A stretch of 64,000 nucleotides of DNA, taken from NCBI RefSeq assembly GCF_003003255.1, contig NZ_PVTD01000001.1, forward strand, positions 744,001 to 808,000, given 5' to 3'. The notes under the pieces were generated by a model that was not told where the DNA came from, did not search any database, and was given only the letters and a program-made list of their open reading frames with translations. The DNA comes from Aliiruegeria haliotis (GTDB lineage: Bacteria; Pseudomonadota; Alphaproteobacteria; Rhodobacterales; Rhodobacteraceae). The stretch's first letter is position 1; every line of letters begins with the position of its first letter. Positions 27,363 through 36,472 of the stretch are shown here, piece after piece. A program made the position numbers and the translations under genes.

Positions 27363-27902
27363 GTGAGCAACAATGAAGAAACCGGAAAGGCGCGGCTGCT
27401 ACTCGGCCGGGTGAAGTGGTTCGATCCGGGAAAGGGCTTCGGCTTCGTGATTGCCGAAGAAGGGGGGCCGGATATCCTCCTGCATGCCAATGTGCTGCGA
27501 AACTTCGGTCAAAGCTCGGTTGCCGATGGCGCCGAAGTCGAGATCTATGTCCAGGAGACAGCCCGCGGGATGCAGGCCGTCGAGGTTGTGCACATCCGTC
27601 CGCCCGAAGAGGAAGCCGCGCTGCCGCTTGAGGACGTGGCCTCGATCTCTCCCGAAGACCTCGCGAAACTGCCGCTGGAGCCTGCCCGGGTGAAGTGGTT
27701 CGACAAGGGCAAGGGTTTCGGATTTGCCAATGTTTTCGGTCGCGCCGAAGATATCTTCGTGCATATAGAGGTTTTGCGGCGCTCCGGGCTGGCCGATCTG
27801 CAACCGGGCGAGGCCGTGGGGCTGCGCGTGGTCGACGGACGGCGCGGTCGCATGGCAATCGAAGTTGCCGCATGGGAAAGGGCGATCAGGGAAACCGAGT
27901 GA
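27363..27902 (+). CDS. Cold-shock protein with two CSD domains
   Basis: 179 residues starting at GTG 27363, with AAAGGTAA upstream. Two OB-fold cold-shock domains: residues ~14-78 (GRVKWFDPGKGFGFV, the RNP1-type aromatic patch) and ~109-177 (ARVKWFDKGKGFGFA), joined by an acidic linker of about 30 residues. Each domain is expected to bind single-stranded RNA or DNA and to melt mRNA structure. The two-domain form is common in alphaproteobacteria. In the first domain a FVIAEE pattern and DILLHA replace the usual FITP and DVFVH, so its RNP2 is less canonical. The stop overlaps the next start (TGATG). Confidence 0.93.
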   Translation: MSNNEETGKARLLLGRVKWFDPGKGFGFVIAEEGGPDILLHANVLRNFGQSSVADGAEVEIYVQETARGMQAVEVVHIRPPEEEAALPLEDVASISPEDLAKLPLEPARVKWFDKGKGFGFANVFGRAEDIFVHIEVLRRSGLADLQPGEAVGLRVVDGRRGRMAIEVAAWERAIRETE

Positions 27903-28381
27903 TGCAACGGATATGGCGGCGCTGGATGGGACTTCTGTTGGGCGCCGTGATGCTTCCGGGCATTGCTGTCGCCGAGTGTTCCGACAACCGGATCGACCTG
28001 CGCGGCGCATTTGGCGCCGCCCGCTTTACCGTCGAGGTTGCGGACGACGAGGCGGAGCGGTCACGCGGTCTGATGTTCCGGGAGCAGATGCCGCGCTCCT
28101 CCGGCATGTTGTTCGTCTACCCGACACCGGTTCACGCGCGCTTCTGGATGAAAAACACCCTGATCCCGCTCGACATGATCTTCGTGGATCCGCGCGGGGT
28201 GGTGACACATGTGCATTCCAACGCCATCCCCGGCGACCTGACAGCCATCGACGGAGGCAAGGGCGTCCGGTTCGTTCTTGAGATCAATGGCGGGTTGGCA
28301 AAGGCGATGGGCATCGCGCCCGGGGTCGAGATCCGCCACCCGGCGATCGGTGACGATGCGGTGTGGAGTTGCGACGACTGA
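27902..28381 (+). CDS. DUF192 family exported protein
   Basis: 159 residues. An N-terminal basic stretch and hydrophobic segment (~8-26, ending GIAVAEC) look like a signal peptide; the Cys at 28 could instead suggest lipidation, but the preceding VAE does not fit a lipobox. The core has VADDEAERSRGLMFREQMP, GMLFVYP and FWMKNTLIPLDMIFVD, which define DUF192. The family has no confirmed activity. It is translationally coupled to the cold-shock gene by a one-base overlap, an arrangement common in Rhodobacteraceae. Confidence 0.88.
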   Translation: MQRIWRRWMGLLLGAVMLPGIAVAECSDNRIDLRGAFGAARFTVEVADDEAERSRGLMFREQMPRSSGMLFVYPTPVHARFWMKNTLIPLDMIFVDPRGVVTHVHSNAIPGDLTAIDGGKGVRFVLEINGGLAKAMGIAPGVEIRHPAIGDDAVWSCDD

Positions 28382-28662
28382 TCCGGCCCGCGCCTGCCTG
28401 AACGAGCCACGTGTCTCGGAAGGCGGCGCAAGTCTACCCAAAGGCCGGTGTTCACGTCTCTCGTGCGAATCGTTGGTGCGGGGCTCGCGTCAGGCAGCGT
28501 GAGGCTGGCGCCGACCGTGAGGTGCGCGCTGACGGTGGTGTGGGGATCGGCGGATGTGGGCAAGATCCCCTTGATTTCAGGCAGATCCGGGCTTTCGGGC
28601 GCGTGAGCGAGCTTCGAGAGGTCGGGCAGGGCGCCAAACTGGGCGGTTTGCGACGCACTTTT

Positions 28663-28690
28663 ATGCAGCAATGCAGCAAAAAAATGCTGC
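28663..28690 (+). repeat. Tandem octamer with A6 spacer and inverted partner
   Basis: ATGCAGCA occurs twice in a row (28663-28678), then AAAAAA and TGCTGC, the reverse complement of GCAGCA. A second partner GCTGCA follows at 28692-28697. It can form competing hairpins. Function unknown. Confidence 0.5.
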
Positions 28691-28787
28691 GGCTGCACTT
28701 GCGCCAGTTGCCCCATTCTTGGGCAAAACCCACCAGATATTGTGTTGCGCTTCTGCACGCCTGCGCAGTTTGGAACCATTCTGAACA

Positions 28788-28892
28788 TTAACGGGTTCCG
28801 CCCCGGAAGGCGCGACCGGGTCCGGCGCTCAGCCCCATATTTTGTTCGTAATACAACCGGTACCGCCAGTATTGGTGTTCACGACCCGTTAA
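28788..28892. repeat. Widely spaced 9-bp inverted repeat
   Basis: TTAACGGGT at 28788-28796 and its exact reverse complement ACCCGTTAA at 28884-28892, 87 bases apart. They could be paired protein sites or the ends of an RNA stem. Confidence 0.4.
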
Positions 28893-28995
28893 CGAAGTGA
28901 ATCGGATGGCGTCGGGCGGCGCAAAATCCGGTGCATCGGTCAAGGGAAAGTTTTGCCGTTTGCTTCAAATTTTCCCGTTGACCCCTTGGGGCTAC

Positions 28996-29011
28996 CTACG
29001 CCAGTTTGTGG
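28996..29011 (+). promoter_or_regulatory. Degenerate distal NrdR-type box
   Basis: CTACGCCAGTTTGTGG matches about half of the consensus ACACWATATATWGTGT, mostly in the right arm. It lies exactly 16 bases before the proximal box, the spacing expected of NrdR box pairs, which is its main support. A TTGACC hexamer at 28978-28983 could be the -35 of the nrdJ promoter. Confidence 0.35.
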
Positions 29012-29027
29012 GAGCGAGCTGAGAAGG

Positions 29028-29043
29028 CCACAACATATAGTGG
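29028..29043 (+). promoter_or_regulatory. NrdR box upstream of nrdJ
   Basis: CCACAACATATAGTGG agrees with the NrdR consensus ACACWATATATWGTGT at 13 of 16 positions and is centred in a palindrome with 5-bp GCCAC/GTGGC arms (29027-29044). NrdR is the ATP/dATP-sensing repressor of ribonucleotide reductase genes. Confidence 0.7.
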
Positions 29044-29239
29044 CTCCGGATCGCAAAGGGGACAGATACCTGAACAGCCGGACGGCCCCAATGCCGCCCC
29101 TCAATGCGTGCCACCCCAAGGGCGCGCAGGGTACCTCTTTGCCTCCACGGCTCGCACGAATTTCGTTTCCGGTGGGAAGACCGGGACGGCTGGGACAAAG
29201 ACCGCAGTTCAGGCGGCAGAGATAGCGCACGGGGCGACC

Positions 29240-32200
29240 ATGAAGATCGACAGAAAGTTTACCACCGCCGGTGAAGATGCCTACGCCGGGCTGGCCTTTT
29301 CCACGACCACGTCGGAGATCCGCAATCCCGACGGAACGGTCGTGTTCAGCCTTGAAGGCATCGACGTGCCCGCGGCATGGAGCCAGGTTGCTTCCGATGT
29401 CATCGCGCAGAAATACTTCCGCAAGGCCGGCGTCGCCGCGAAACTGCGGAAGGTAAAGGAAAAGGGCGTGCCCGAGTTTCTCTGGCGCTCGGTGCCCGAC
29501 GAGAAGGCGCTGGCGGAGCTTCCCGAAGGAGAGCGCTTTGCCGGTGAAACCTCCGCCCGGCAGGTCTTTGATCGCCTTGCCGGTGCCTGGGCCTACTGGG
29601 GCTGGAAAGGTGGCTATTTCACCAGCGAATCCGATGCCCGCGCCTATTTCGACGAAATTCGCTACATGCTGGCCACCCAGCGCGCGGCGCCGAACTCCCC
29701 GCAATGGTTCAACACCGGCCTGCACTGGGCCTATGGCATCGACGGACCCAGCCAGGGGCACCACTATGTCGACCACAAGACCGGCAAGCTGACCAAGTCC
29801 AACTCTGCCTACGAACACCCCCAACCGCATGCCTGCTTTATCCAGTCCGTTTCCGACGACTTGGTCAACGAAGGCGGTATCATGGACCTGTGGGTGCGCG
29901 AGGCGCGCCTGTTCAAGTACGGCTCCGGCACCGGCACCAACTTCTCGTCGCTGCGCGCCGAAGGTGAGGCCCTTTCGGGTGGCGGCAAGTCCTCCGGCCT
30001 GATGGGCTTCCTGAAGATCGGTGACCGCGCCGCTGGTGCCATCAAGTCAGGCGGCACCACCCGTCGTGCCGCGAAGATGGTGATCTGCGACGCCGATCAC
30101 CCGGACATCGAAGAATTCATCAACTGGAAGGTGAAGGAAGAGCAGAAGGTCGCCAGCATTGTCGCGGGCTCGAAGATGCACGAGGCGAAACTGAACGAGA
30201 TCTTCTCTGCTATCGGGCAGTGGGACGGTACGATCGAAGACGCCACCGACCCCAAGAAGAACGATGCGCTGAAGAGCGCCATCAGAGCGGCCAAGAAGGT
30301 CGCCATCCCCGAGACCTATATCAACCGCGTTCTCCAGTACGCGCGTCAGGGCTATTCCTCGATCGAGTTCCCGACCTATGACACGGATTGGGACAGCGAA
30401 GCCTACAATTCGGTCTCGGGGCAGAATTCAAACAACTCTGTTCGCGTGACGGACGCCTTCCTGCAGGCGGTTCGGGACAACGCCGACTGGGAACTGCTGC
30501 GCCGCACCGACGGTTCGGTCGCAAAGACCATCAAGGCGCGCGAACTCTGGGAACAGATCGGCCATGCCGCCTGGGCCTGCGCCGACCCGGGCATCCAGTT
30601 CCACGATACCGTCAACGCCTGGCACACCTGCCCGGAAGACGGTGAGATTCGCGGCTCCAACCCGTGTTCCGAGTACATGTTCCTCGACGACACGGCCTGC
30701 AACCTCGCTTCCATGAACCTGCTGACCTTCCTCAAGGACGGCAAGTTCCAGGCCGAGGACTACATGCACGCCACGCGGCTCTGGACGCTGACGCTCGAAA
30801 TCTCCGTGACCATGGCGCAGTTCCCGTCCAAGGAAATCGCGCAACTGTCCTATGACTTCCGCACCCTCGGTCTTGGCTATGCCAATATCGGCGGTCTGCT
30901 GATGAACATGGGCTACAGCTACGACAGCGACGAGGGCCGGGCGCTTGGCGGCGCGCTGTCCGCGATCATGACCGGTGTGGCCTACGCGACCTCCGCCGAG
31001 ATCGCGGGCGAGCTGGGGCCGTTCTCCGCCTATGAACGCAACAGCAAGCACATGCTGCGGGTCATCCGCAACCACCGCAACGCGGCCTACGGCAACACCG
31101 AAGGCTATGAGGATCTCGCGGTGAAGCCTGTGGCACTGGATCACGCTTCCAACCCTGACAAGACCCTCTCGGAGCTGGCCAAGCACGCATGGGACGAGGC
31201 CCTGCGCCTTGGAGAGATCAACGGGTACCGCAACGCGCAGGCCACGGTGATCGCTCCAACCGGCACCATCGGCCTCGTGATGGATTGCGACACCACTGGC
31301 ATCGAGCCCGACTTCGCGCTGGTGAAGTTCAAGAAGCTCGCCGGCGGTGGCTACTTCAAGATCATCAACCGCTCGGTTCCCGCCGCGCTTGAAAAGCAGG
31401 GCTATTCCTCCAGCCAGATCGAGGAGATCGTCTCCTACGCGGTCGGCCACGGCACGCTTGGCAATGCCCCGGGCATCAACCACACATCGCTGGCAGGGAA
31501 TGGTTTCGGCCAGGCGGAGATCGACAAGATCGAGGCGGCCCTGCCGTCGGCCTTCGACATCCGCTTCGTCTTCAACCAGTGGACGCTGGGGACGGAGTTC
31601 TGCACCGATGTCCTTGGCATCCCGGCCGAGAAGCTGAACGATCCCGGTTATGACATGCTGACCGATCTCGGTTTCACCAGGGCGCAGATCGAGGCAACCA
31701 ACGACCACGTTTGCGGGACCATGACACTGGAAGGTGCGCCACATCTGGATCCGAAGCACTACGGCATCTTCGATTGCGCCAACCCCTGTGGCAAAAAGGG
31801 CAAGCGCTTCCTGTCGGTCGATAGCCACATCAAGATGATGGCCGCCGCGCAGAGCTTCATCTCCGGCGCGATCTCCAAGACGATCAACATGCCCAACGAT
31901 GCGACGATCGAGGATTGCCAACGCGCCTACGAATTGTCGTGGTCGCTCGGCACCAAGGCGAACGCGCTCTATCGCGATGGGTCCAAGCTGAGCCAGCCGC
32001 TGGCCGCGGCACTGGTCGAGGATGACGAGGACGCACAGGAGACGCTGGAAACCGGCACCCCGCAGCAGAAGGCGGAAGTGCTGGCCGAGAAGATCATCGA
32101 GAAGGTCATCGTCAAGGAAATCGTTCGCTCCCACCGCGAGAAGATGCCGGAGCGCCGCAAGGGCTATACCCAGAAGGCCAATGTCGGCGGTCACAAGGTC

Positions 32201-32929
32201 TACCTGCGCACGGGCGAATACGGTGACGGTTCGCTTGGCGAGATCTTCATCGACATGCACAAGGAAGGCGCTGGCTTCCGGGCGATGATGAACAACTTCG
32301 CCATCGCGGTCTCCGTCGGCCTTCAGTACGGCGTGCCGCTGGAGGAGTTCGTCGACGCCTTCACCTTCACCAAGTTCGAGCCTGCAGGCATCGTTCAGGG
32401 CAACGACAGCATCAAGAACGCGACCTCGATCCTCGATTACATCTTCCGGGAACTCGCGGTCTCCTACCTCGACCGTACCGACCTGGCGCATGTGAAACCC
32501 TCGGGGCACACCTTCGACGATCTGGGACGGGGCGATCAGAACGAGGGCATCGAGAACCTTCAGGAACTGAGCGAGACAGCTGCGAGCAAGTCCCTCCAGG
32601 TGCTCAAGCAGATCTCGTCCACCGGCTACCTCCGCAAGCGCCTCCCGCAGGAACTCGTGGTTTTGCAGGGTGGCGGCGAGAGCATGGCCGGGGGCACGGT
32701 TCTGGACGGCGCAGCCGACCCGCTGGCGACGTTGCAGACGCTGGTTCCGGAAACCTCCGCAAGCGCCGAGACCGCCGTCGGTTCGGTCTCCGCGATGGAC
32801 GATCGCACCAAGGCCCGCATGCAGGGCTACGAGGGCGAGGCCTGCGGCGAATGCGGAAACTACACGCTGGTGCGCAACGGCACCTGCATGAAGTGCAACA
32901 CCTGCGGCGCCACGTCGGGCTGCAGCTAG
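29240..32929 (+). CDS. nrdJ: Adenosylcobalamin-dependent (class II) ribonucleotide reductase
   Basis: 1229 residues from the ATG at 29240 ([11 protein letters not shown]), the normal length for long alphaproteobacterial NrdJ; the frame is open ~230 bases upstream but is not conserved-looking there. Markers are [27 protein letters not shown] (first redox Cys), [29 protein letters not shown] near residue 474 (radical-site Cys and Glu), and [11 protein letters not shown]. The far C-terminus has [10 protein letters not shown] and CMKCNTCG pairs, a Cys-rich tail that may hold zinc or recycle the active site. It reduces ribonucleotides with B12 and no oxygen requirement. Two hairpins follow the stop; NrdR boxes lie ~200 bases before the start. 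Confidence 0.97.
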   Translation: MKIDRKFTTAGEDAYAGLAFSTTTSEIRNPDGTVVFSLEGIDVPAAWSQVASDVIAQKYFRKAGVAAKLRKVKEKGVPEFLWRSVPDEKALAELPEGERFAGETSARQVFDRLAGAWAYWGWKGGYFTSESDARAYFDEIRYMLATQRAAPNSPQWFNTGLHWAYGIDGPSQGHHYVDHKTGKLTKSNSAYEHPQPHACFIQSVSDDLVNEGGIMDLWVREARLFKYGSGTGTNFSSLRAEGEALSGGGKSSGLMGFLKIGDRAAGAIKSGGTTRRAAKMVICDADHPDIEEFINWKVKEEQKVASIVAGSKMHEAKLNEIFSAIGQWDGTIEDATDPKKNDALKSAIRAAKKVAIPETYINRVLQYARQGYSSIEFPTYDTDWDSEAYNSVSGQNSNNSVRVTDAFLQAVRDNADWELLRRTDGSVAKTIKARELWEQIGHAAWACADPGIQFHDTVNAWHTCPEDGEIRGSNPCSEYMFLDDTACNLASMNLLTFLKDGKFQAEDYMHATRLWTLTLEISVTMAQFPSKEIAQLSYDFRTLGLGYANIGGLLMNMGYSYDSDEGRALGGALSAIMTGVAYATSAEIAGELGPFSAYERNSKHMLRVIRNHRNAAYGNTEGYEDLAVKPVALDHASNPDKTLSELAKHAWDEALRLGEINGYRNAQATVIAPTGTIGLVMDCDTTGIEPDFALVKFKKLAGGGYFKIINRSVPAALEKQGYSSSQIEEIVSYAVGHGTLGNAPGINHTSLAGNGFGQAEIDKIEAALPSAFDIRFVFNQWTLGTEFCTDVLGIPAEKLNDPGYDMLTDLGFTRAQIEATNDHVCGTMTLEGAPHLDPKHYGIFDCANPCGKKGKRFLSVDSHIKMMAAAQSFISGAISKTINMPNDATIEDCQRAYELSWSLGTKANALYRDGSKLSQPLAAALVEDDEDAQETLETGTPQQKAEVLAEKIIEKVIVKEIVRSHREKMPERRKGYTQKANVGGHKVYLRTGEYGDGSLGEIFIDMHKEGAGFRAMMNNFAIAVSVGLQYGVPLEEFVDAFTFTKFEPAGIVQGNDSIKNATSILDYIFRELAVSYLDRTDLAHVKPSGHTFDDLGRGDQNEGIENLQELSETAASKSLQVLKQISSTGYLRKRLPQELVVLQGGGESMAGGTVLDGAADPLATLQTLVPETSASAETAVGSVSAMDDRTKARMQGYEGEACGECGNYTLVRNGTCMKCNTCGATSGCS

Positions 32930-32937
32930 GGATACCC

Positions 32938-32965
32938 CGCCATGCCTGCTTCCCCGGGCATGGCG
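32938..32965 (+). terminator. First hairpin after nrdJ
   Basis: CGCCATGCC / GGCATGGCG, a 9-bp stem eight bases after the nrdJ stop. No U-tract follows; probably an RNA-stabilising or attenuating structure ahead of the stronger terminator. Confidence 0.4.
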
Positions 32966-33056
32966 CGGTTTCAGGGGCGAGTGCGCTCGCTCCGGGCGGA
33001 TCAGGCCGCAGGCAGAAAACCGGGCGGTACAAAAAACCGAGCCTGATAAGCCAAAC

Positions 33057-33088
33057 TGGGGCGCCCTTGCGGCGCCCCAATTTCTTTT
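33057..33088 (+). terminator. Rho-independent terminator of nrdJ
   Basis: TGGGGCGCC / GGCGCCCCA, a 9-bp stem with CTTGC loop, followed by ATTTCTTTT. Confidence 0.87.
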
Positions 33089-33297
33089 CAAGACATACGG
33101 TTGTGGTGCGAAGGTGATGTTTTGTCCGAGGTCGGGTGGCCGGTCGAAGACCCGGCGCCCAAATCCCTGTGTGAGGAGAATACCCCTCGCGGTGGCGCCA
33201 CTCCGCCGTTCCTGTCGCGACCCTCTGGGCAGAGTGTCAAAAAACCCTTACCGATAGGCAGATAGGGTCGTTGCACATCATCTATTTCGGAGGTCCC

Positions 33298-33789
33298 ATG
33301 CCCAGTCTCAAGTGTCTCGTATCCGTCGCCGCCCTGTTTGGCGCGACGGTCACATTCGCGCAGCCCTACGCCTCCAAGGGCGAGGTCGCGGGATGGCGGA
33401 TTTTCGTCAACGAGGCCAACAGCAGCTGTTTCATGGAGATCGTCACCGACGAGGGCCTCGTCATGCAGATGGGCACCGGGGGCAAGGTGGATATGGGCTA
33501 TCTCGGTCTCTACACGGAAGGCGAGACGGGCATTCGCGATGGCGAAACCGGGGAGATCCGGATCGGACTCGGCGGGCTGGTCTACAACGGTGTGGCCCAG
33601 GGAGTGCAGCGCGACGGCTATTCCGGCGGCTACTTCATCGGCAACAATCCCCTGATGGGGTTCGACCTGTCCACGCAGTCGGAGATGGTCGTGAACCCGG
33701 GAAGCGGCCGGGAGTTCACCGTCGACCTGAGTGGCGCCGGTGAGGCGATGGAGGCGACCCGCGCCTGCCAGATGGAGCTTGCCGAATAG
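33298..33789 (+). CDS. Small exported protein of unknown function
   Basis: 163 residues from the ATG at 33298, directly behind TTCGGAGG; an in-frame ATG 27 bases upstream is weaker. Residues 1-22 form a Sec signal peptide (LVSVAALFGATVTFA) with cleavage before QPYA. The mature part is rich in Gly and Tyr, probably all-beta, and holds two cysteines, one near its start (NSSCFMEI) and one near its end (RACQMEL), which could form a disulphide. The pattern with a terminal ATRAC segment resembles small periplasmic proteins seen in other Rhodobacteraceae, but I cannot name a family. It stands alone between nrdJ and xthA with 111 bases to the convergent xthA stop. Confidence 0.75.
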   Translation: MPSLKCLVSVAALFGATVTFAQPYASKGEVAGWRIFVNEANSSCFMEIVTDEGLVMQMGTGGKVDMGYLGLYTEGETGIRDGETGEIRIGLGGLVYNGVAQGVQRDGYSGGYFIGNNPLMGFDLSTQSEMVVNPGSGREFTVDLSGAGEAMEATRACQMELAE

Positions 33790-33900
33790 CAGGGCGGCTT
33801 CGCGGGCCTTGGGTTTCCCGGCGGAGAGCGAAACTGCGTCGGGGTCTCTGGTCGATCGATCTCATCAGAAGATGGCCCGGACGGAGGGGATAACCCGCCG

Positions 33901-34683
33901 TCAGGCCGCCAGTTCGATCCACACGGGCACATGGTCCGATGGCTTCGGCCGGTTGCGTATGTCCTTGTCGATCGCGCAATCCCGCAGCAGGTCGGCGGCC
34001 TGCGGTGTCAGCAGGAAGTGGTCGATTCGAATGCCGTCATTGCGATCCCAGGCACCCGCCTGATAGTCCCAGAAAGAGTAGTGACCGCCGCCCCTGACAC
34101 GGGCGCGGAATGCCTCGGTGAAGCCGAGGTTGACGATTTCGCGATAGGCCCTTCGGCTCTCGGGGCGGGCCAGCGCATCCTCCTGCCAGACCTCCGGGCG
34201 GGCGGCGTCCTCGTCCAGCGGAATGATGTTGTAGTCGCCAGCCATGAGGGCCGGTTCTTCCCGCGACATCAATGCCTTGGCGCGGGATTTCAACCGCTCC
34301 ATCCAGGCCAGCTTGTAGTCGTATTTCGGCCCCGGCACGGGGTTTCCATTGGGCAGGTACAGCCCGCAGAGGCGGACGGAGGTGTGTTCGCCCATCACAG
34401 TCGCTTCGATCCAGCGGGCCTGTTCGTCGCTGTCGTCACCGGGCAGGCCGCGGGTCACATCTTCCAGCGGCAGTTTCGACAGGATCGCCACGCCATTGAA
34501 CCCCTTCTGCCCGTGGGTTTCGACGTTATAGCCGCGGTCTTCGAACATCTCGCGGGGGAAGCCCTCGTCGACGGACTTGATCTCCTGCAACAGCGCCACA
34601 TCGGGCTGCGCCTCGTCCAGCCACTCGCAGAGCGCGACATGGCGCGCCTTGATCCCGTTGATGTTGAATGTCGCGATTTTCAT
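33901..34683 (-). CDS. xthA: Exodeoxyribonuclease III (AP endonuclease)
   Basis: 260 residues from the ATG at 34683 behind AAAAGGGGG. EEP-fold motifs: FNINGIKAR (Asn), LLQEIKS (Glu, ~34), GLYLPNGNP, LMAGDYNIIP (Asp and Asn), RIDHFLLT and, at the end, PSDHVPVW (catalytic His). It cuts DNA at abasic sites and trims 3' ends, acting after glycosylases such as Ung. It differs clearly from the other EEP protein in the window. erpA is upstream on the same strand after 132 bases. Confidence 0.95.
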   Translation of the reverse strand: MKIATFNINGIKARHVALCEWLDEAQPDVALLQEIKSVDEGFPREMFEDRGYNVETHGQKGFNGVAILSKLPLEDVTRGLPGDDSDEQARWIEATVMGEHTSVRLCGLYLPNGNPVPGPKYDYKLAWMERLKSRAKALMSREEPALMAGDYNIIPLDEDAARPEVWQEDALARPESRRAYREIVNLGFTEAFRARVRGGGHYSFWDYQAGAWDRNDGIRIDHFLLTPQAADLLRDCAIDKDIRNRPKPSDHVPVWIELAA

Positions 34684-34815
34684 GGCGCCCCCTTTTGCGA
34701 TGCACCATCCCAGACCGTTGGAGGCGACGCAAGGCGCGGTTGGGCGATGCAAATGATCGCGCGCTGTTCCGGTGGTTCGGCCCATTCCCGGCGCAATGCA
34801 CGCGCCGGCCTGCGC

Positions 34816-35139
34816 TTACATGGAGAAGGAGATCCCGCAGCCACAGGACGAGGTCGCGTTCGGGTTGTTCACCACGAAACGCGCGCCGATCAGCTCGTCC
34901 GCGAAATCGATGGTCGCGTTTTCCAGGAACGGCAGCGACACGGTATCCACGACGACCTTCTGACCCTGACCCTCCAGCACCAGGTCGTCTTCCTTCGGCT
35001 CGTCGAGCGTGATCTCGTATTGAAAGCCGGAGCATCCGCCGCCCTCGACGGCAACCCGCAATGCCTTCGGCGCGGCTTCAAGCTCCGCCAGCCGGGCGAA
35101 CGCCCGCTCTGTCACTGTCGGTGGCAGGGTCAAGTCCAT
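34816..35139 (-). CDS. erpA: Iron-sulfur cluster insertion protein of the ErpA/IscA type
   Basis: 107 residues from the ATG at 35139. A-type carrier cysteines are Cys36 (GGGCSGFQY), Cys99 and Cys101 (SSCGCGISF). It receives Fe-S clusters from scaffolds and passes them to apoproteins. The start is set by similarity; an open extension upstream is antisense to dgt. It is divergent from dgt across 78 bases, a pairing usual in Rhodobacteraceae. ErpA, IscA and SufA are hard to tell apart by sequence alone; the absence of suf/isc genes nearby favours ErpA. Confidence 0.9.
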   Translation of the reverse strand: MDLTLPPTVTERAFARLAELEAAPKALRVAVEGGGCSGFQYEITLDEPKEDDLVLEGQGQKVVVDTVSLPFLENATIDFADELIGARFVVNNPNATSSCGCGISFSM

Positions 35140-35217
35140 GATCTGGCTCCATTGCCTCGTCGCATTCCGTTCACAACCGGGATATATGGCCCTCGGAACG
35201 GTACAACAAGGATTCCC

Positions 35218-36360
35218 ATGAGCCTGGCCCCCTATGCCTGCATGCCCGCGGACAGCCGTGGGCGGTTGCACCCGGAAGCACTCTCCACCTTCCGCTCGCC
35301 TTTTCAACGGGATCGCGACCGGATCATCCATTCCTCGGCGTTTCGGCGGCTAAAACACAAGACACAGGTGTTTGTCGAACACGAGGGCGACTATTTCCGC
35401 ACCCGCCTGACGCATTCCATCGAGGTCGCGCAGGTGGCGCGGACGATCGCGGGCACGCTGGGGCTGAACCAGGAACTGACGGAAGCCGTCGCCCTGGCCC
35501 ATGACCTTGGCCACACGCCGTTCGGGCACACCGGCGAGGACGCGCTGCATGCGCTGATGGCACCCTATGGCGGCTTCGATCACAATGCGCAGGCGATCCG
35601 TATCGTGACCTCGCTGGAGCGGCACTACGCGGGGTTCGACGGGCTCAACCTGACCTGGGAGACGCTGGAAGGGATTGCCAAGCACAATGGTCCGGTCGAG
35701 GGGCCGCTGCCCTACGGTCTGGCCGAGTACAATGCGGTTCACGATCTGGAACTGCACACCCATGCCAGCGCCGAGGCGCAGGTGGCGGCCCTGTCCGACG
35801 ACATCGCCTACAACAACCACGACCTTATGGACGGTCTCCGGGCGGGGCTTTTCTCAGATGCGGAAGTGGCGGAGCTGCCGATCGTCGGGCCGGCTTATGC
35901 CGAGATCGACGCCCTCTGGCCCGAGATCGACGGGATCCGGCGCCGCCACGAGGCGCTTCGGCGTGTGTTTGGCGTGATGGTCACCGACGTCATCGATACC
36001 GCCCGCGCGACCCTGGAAGAGGCAGCGCCGGGCTGCGCGCAGGCGGTCCGGGATCTTGGCCGGCCGGTGGTACGGTTCTCCGAGCCGGTCTGGGTCGAAA
36101 TCGAGGTGATCCGCGCGTTTCTCTTCCACCGCATGTACCGTGCGCCGTCGGTGATGCGGGAACGGGAGCGGGTGACCCGGGTCGTGGAGGATCTTTTCCC
36201 GCTCTACATGGAGCGGCCGGATCTCTTGCCGACGGCCTGGCAGGCGGATGTGGCATCGGCCAAAGGCGATACTGCGCTCGCGCGGATCGTGGCCGACTAC
36301 GTGGCCGGGATGACCGACAGGTTCGCCCTGCAGGAACACGGGCGGCTTTTTGACGAATAG
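35218..36360 (+). CDS. dgt: Deoxyguanosinetriphosphate triphosphohydrolase-like protein
   Basis: 380 residues of the HD-domain dNTPase family. Metal-site residues are His66 (RTRLTHSIEVAQ), the HD pair His95-Asp96 (ALAHDLGHTPFGH) and a later Asp in ALSDDIAYNNHDL (~190). It hydrolyses dNTPs to nucleosides and triphosphate, so with nrdJ and dcd it is one of three dNTP-pool genes here. Many homologues are called dGTPase-like because preference for dGTP has not been tested. A short upstream region with divergent erpA holds its promoter. The antiporter gene follows after 112 bases. Confidence 0.93.
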   Translation: MSLAPYACMPADSRGRLHPEALSTFRSPFQRDRDRIIHSSAFRRLKHKTQVFVEHEGDYFRTRLTHSIEVAQVARTIAGTLGLNQELTEAVALAHDLGHTPFGHTGEDALHALMAPYGGFDHNAQAIRIVTSLERHYAGFDGLNLTWETLEGIAKHNGPVEGPLPYGLAEYNAVHDLELHTHASAEAQVAALSDDIAYNNHDLMDGLRAGLFSDAEVAELPIVGPAYAEIDALWPEIDGIRRRHEALRRVFGVMVTDVIDTARATLEEAAPGCAQAVRDLGRPVVRFSEPVWVEIEVIRAFLFHRMYRAPSVMRERERVTRVVEDLFPLYMERPDLLPTAWQADVASAKGDTALARIVADYVAGMTDRFALQEHGRLFDE

Positions 36361-36472
36361 CTGGACATTCGGTGCGCGATTAATTCGGAAATCAGAAAGG
36401 CTTGACGGTATTCCGGCTTGACGGGCGGGCAGGGAGCCTGCCTGCTGGTGGCAGGAATTCAGGAGAGCGACC

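Larger units (their letters stand above)
28382..29239. other. Long regulatory region upstream of nrdJ
   Basis: 858 bases with no supported gene. It holds a tandem octamer with an inverted partner, a distant 9-bp inverted repeat, and two NrdR-type boxes (each listed). From ~28650 to 29000 it is more AT-rich than neighbouring DNA, as expected of promoter DNA. No cobalamin-riboswitch B12 box was found despite the B12-dependent enzyme downstream. Confidence 0.6.

Noticed and set aside
28382-29239. Cobalamin riboswitch upstream of the B12-dependent reductase gene
   Set aside because: No B12-box-like sequence or surrounding conserved stems were found; the NrdR-type boxes explain regulation better.
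30428-33091. Minus-strand open frame of 887 codons opposite nrdJ
   Set aside because: A typical GC-rich shadow of a long conserved gene; nrdJ motifs are intact throughout on the plus strand.
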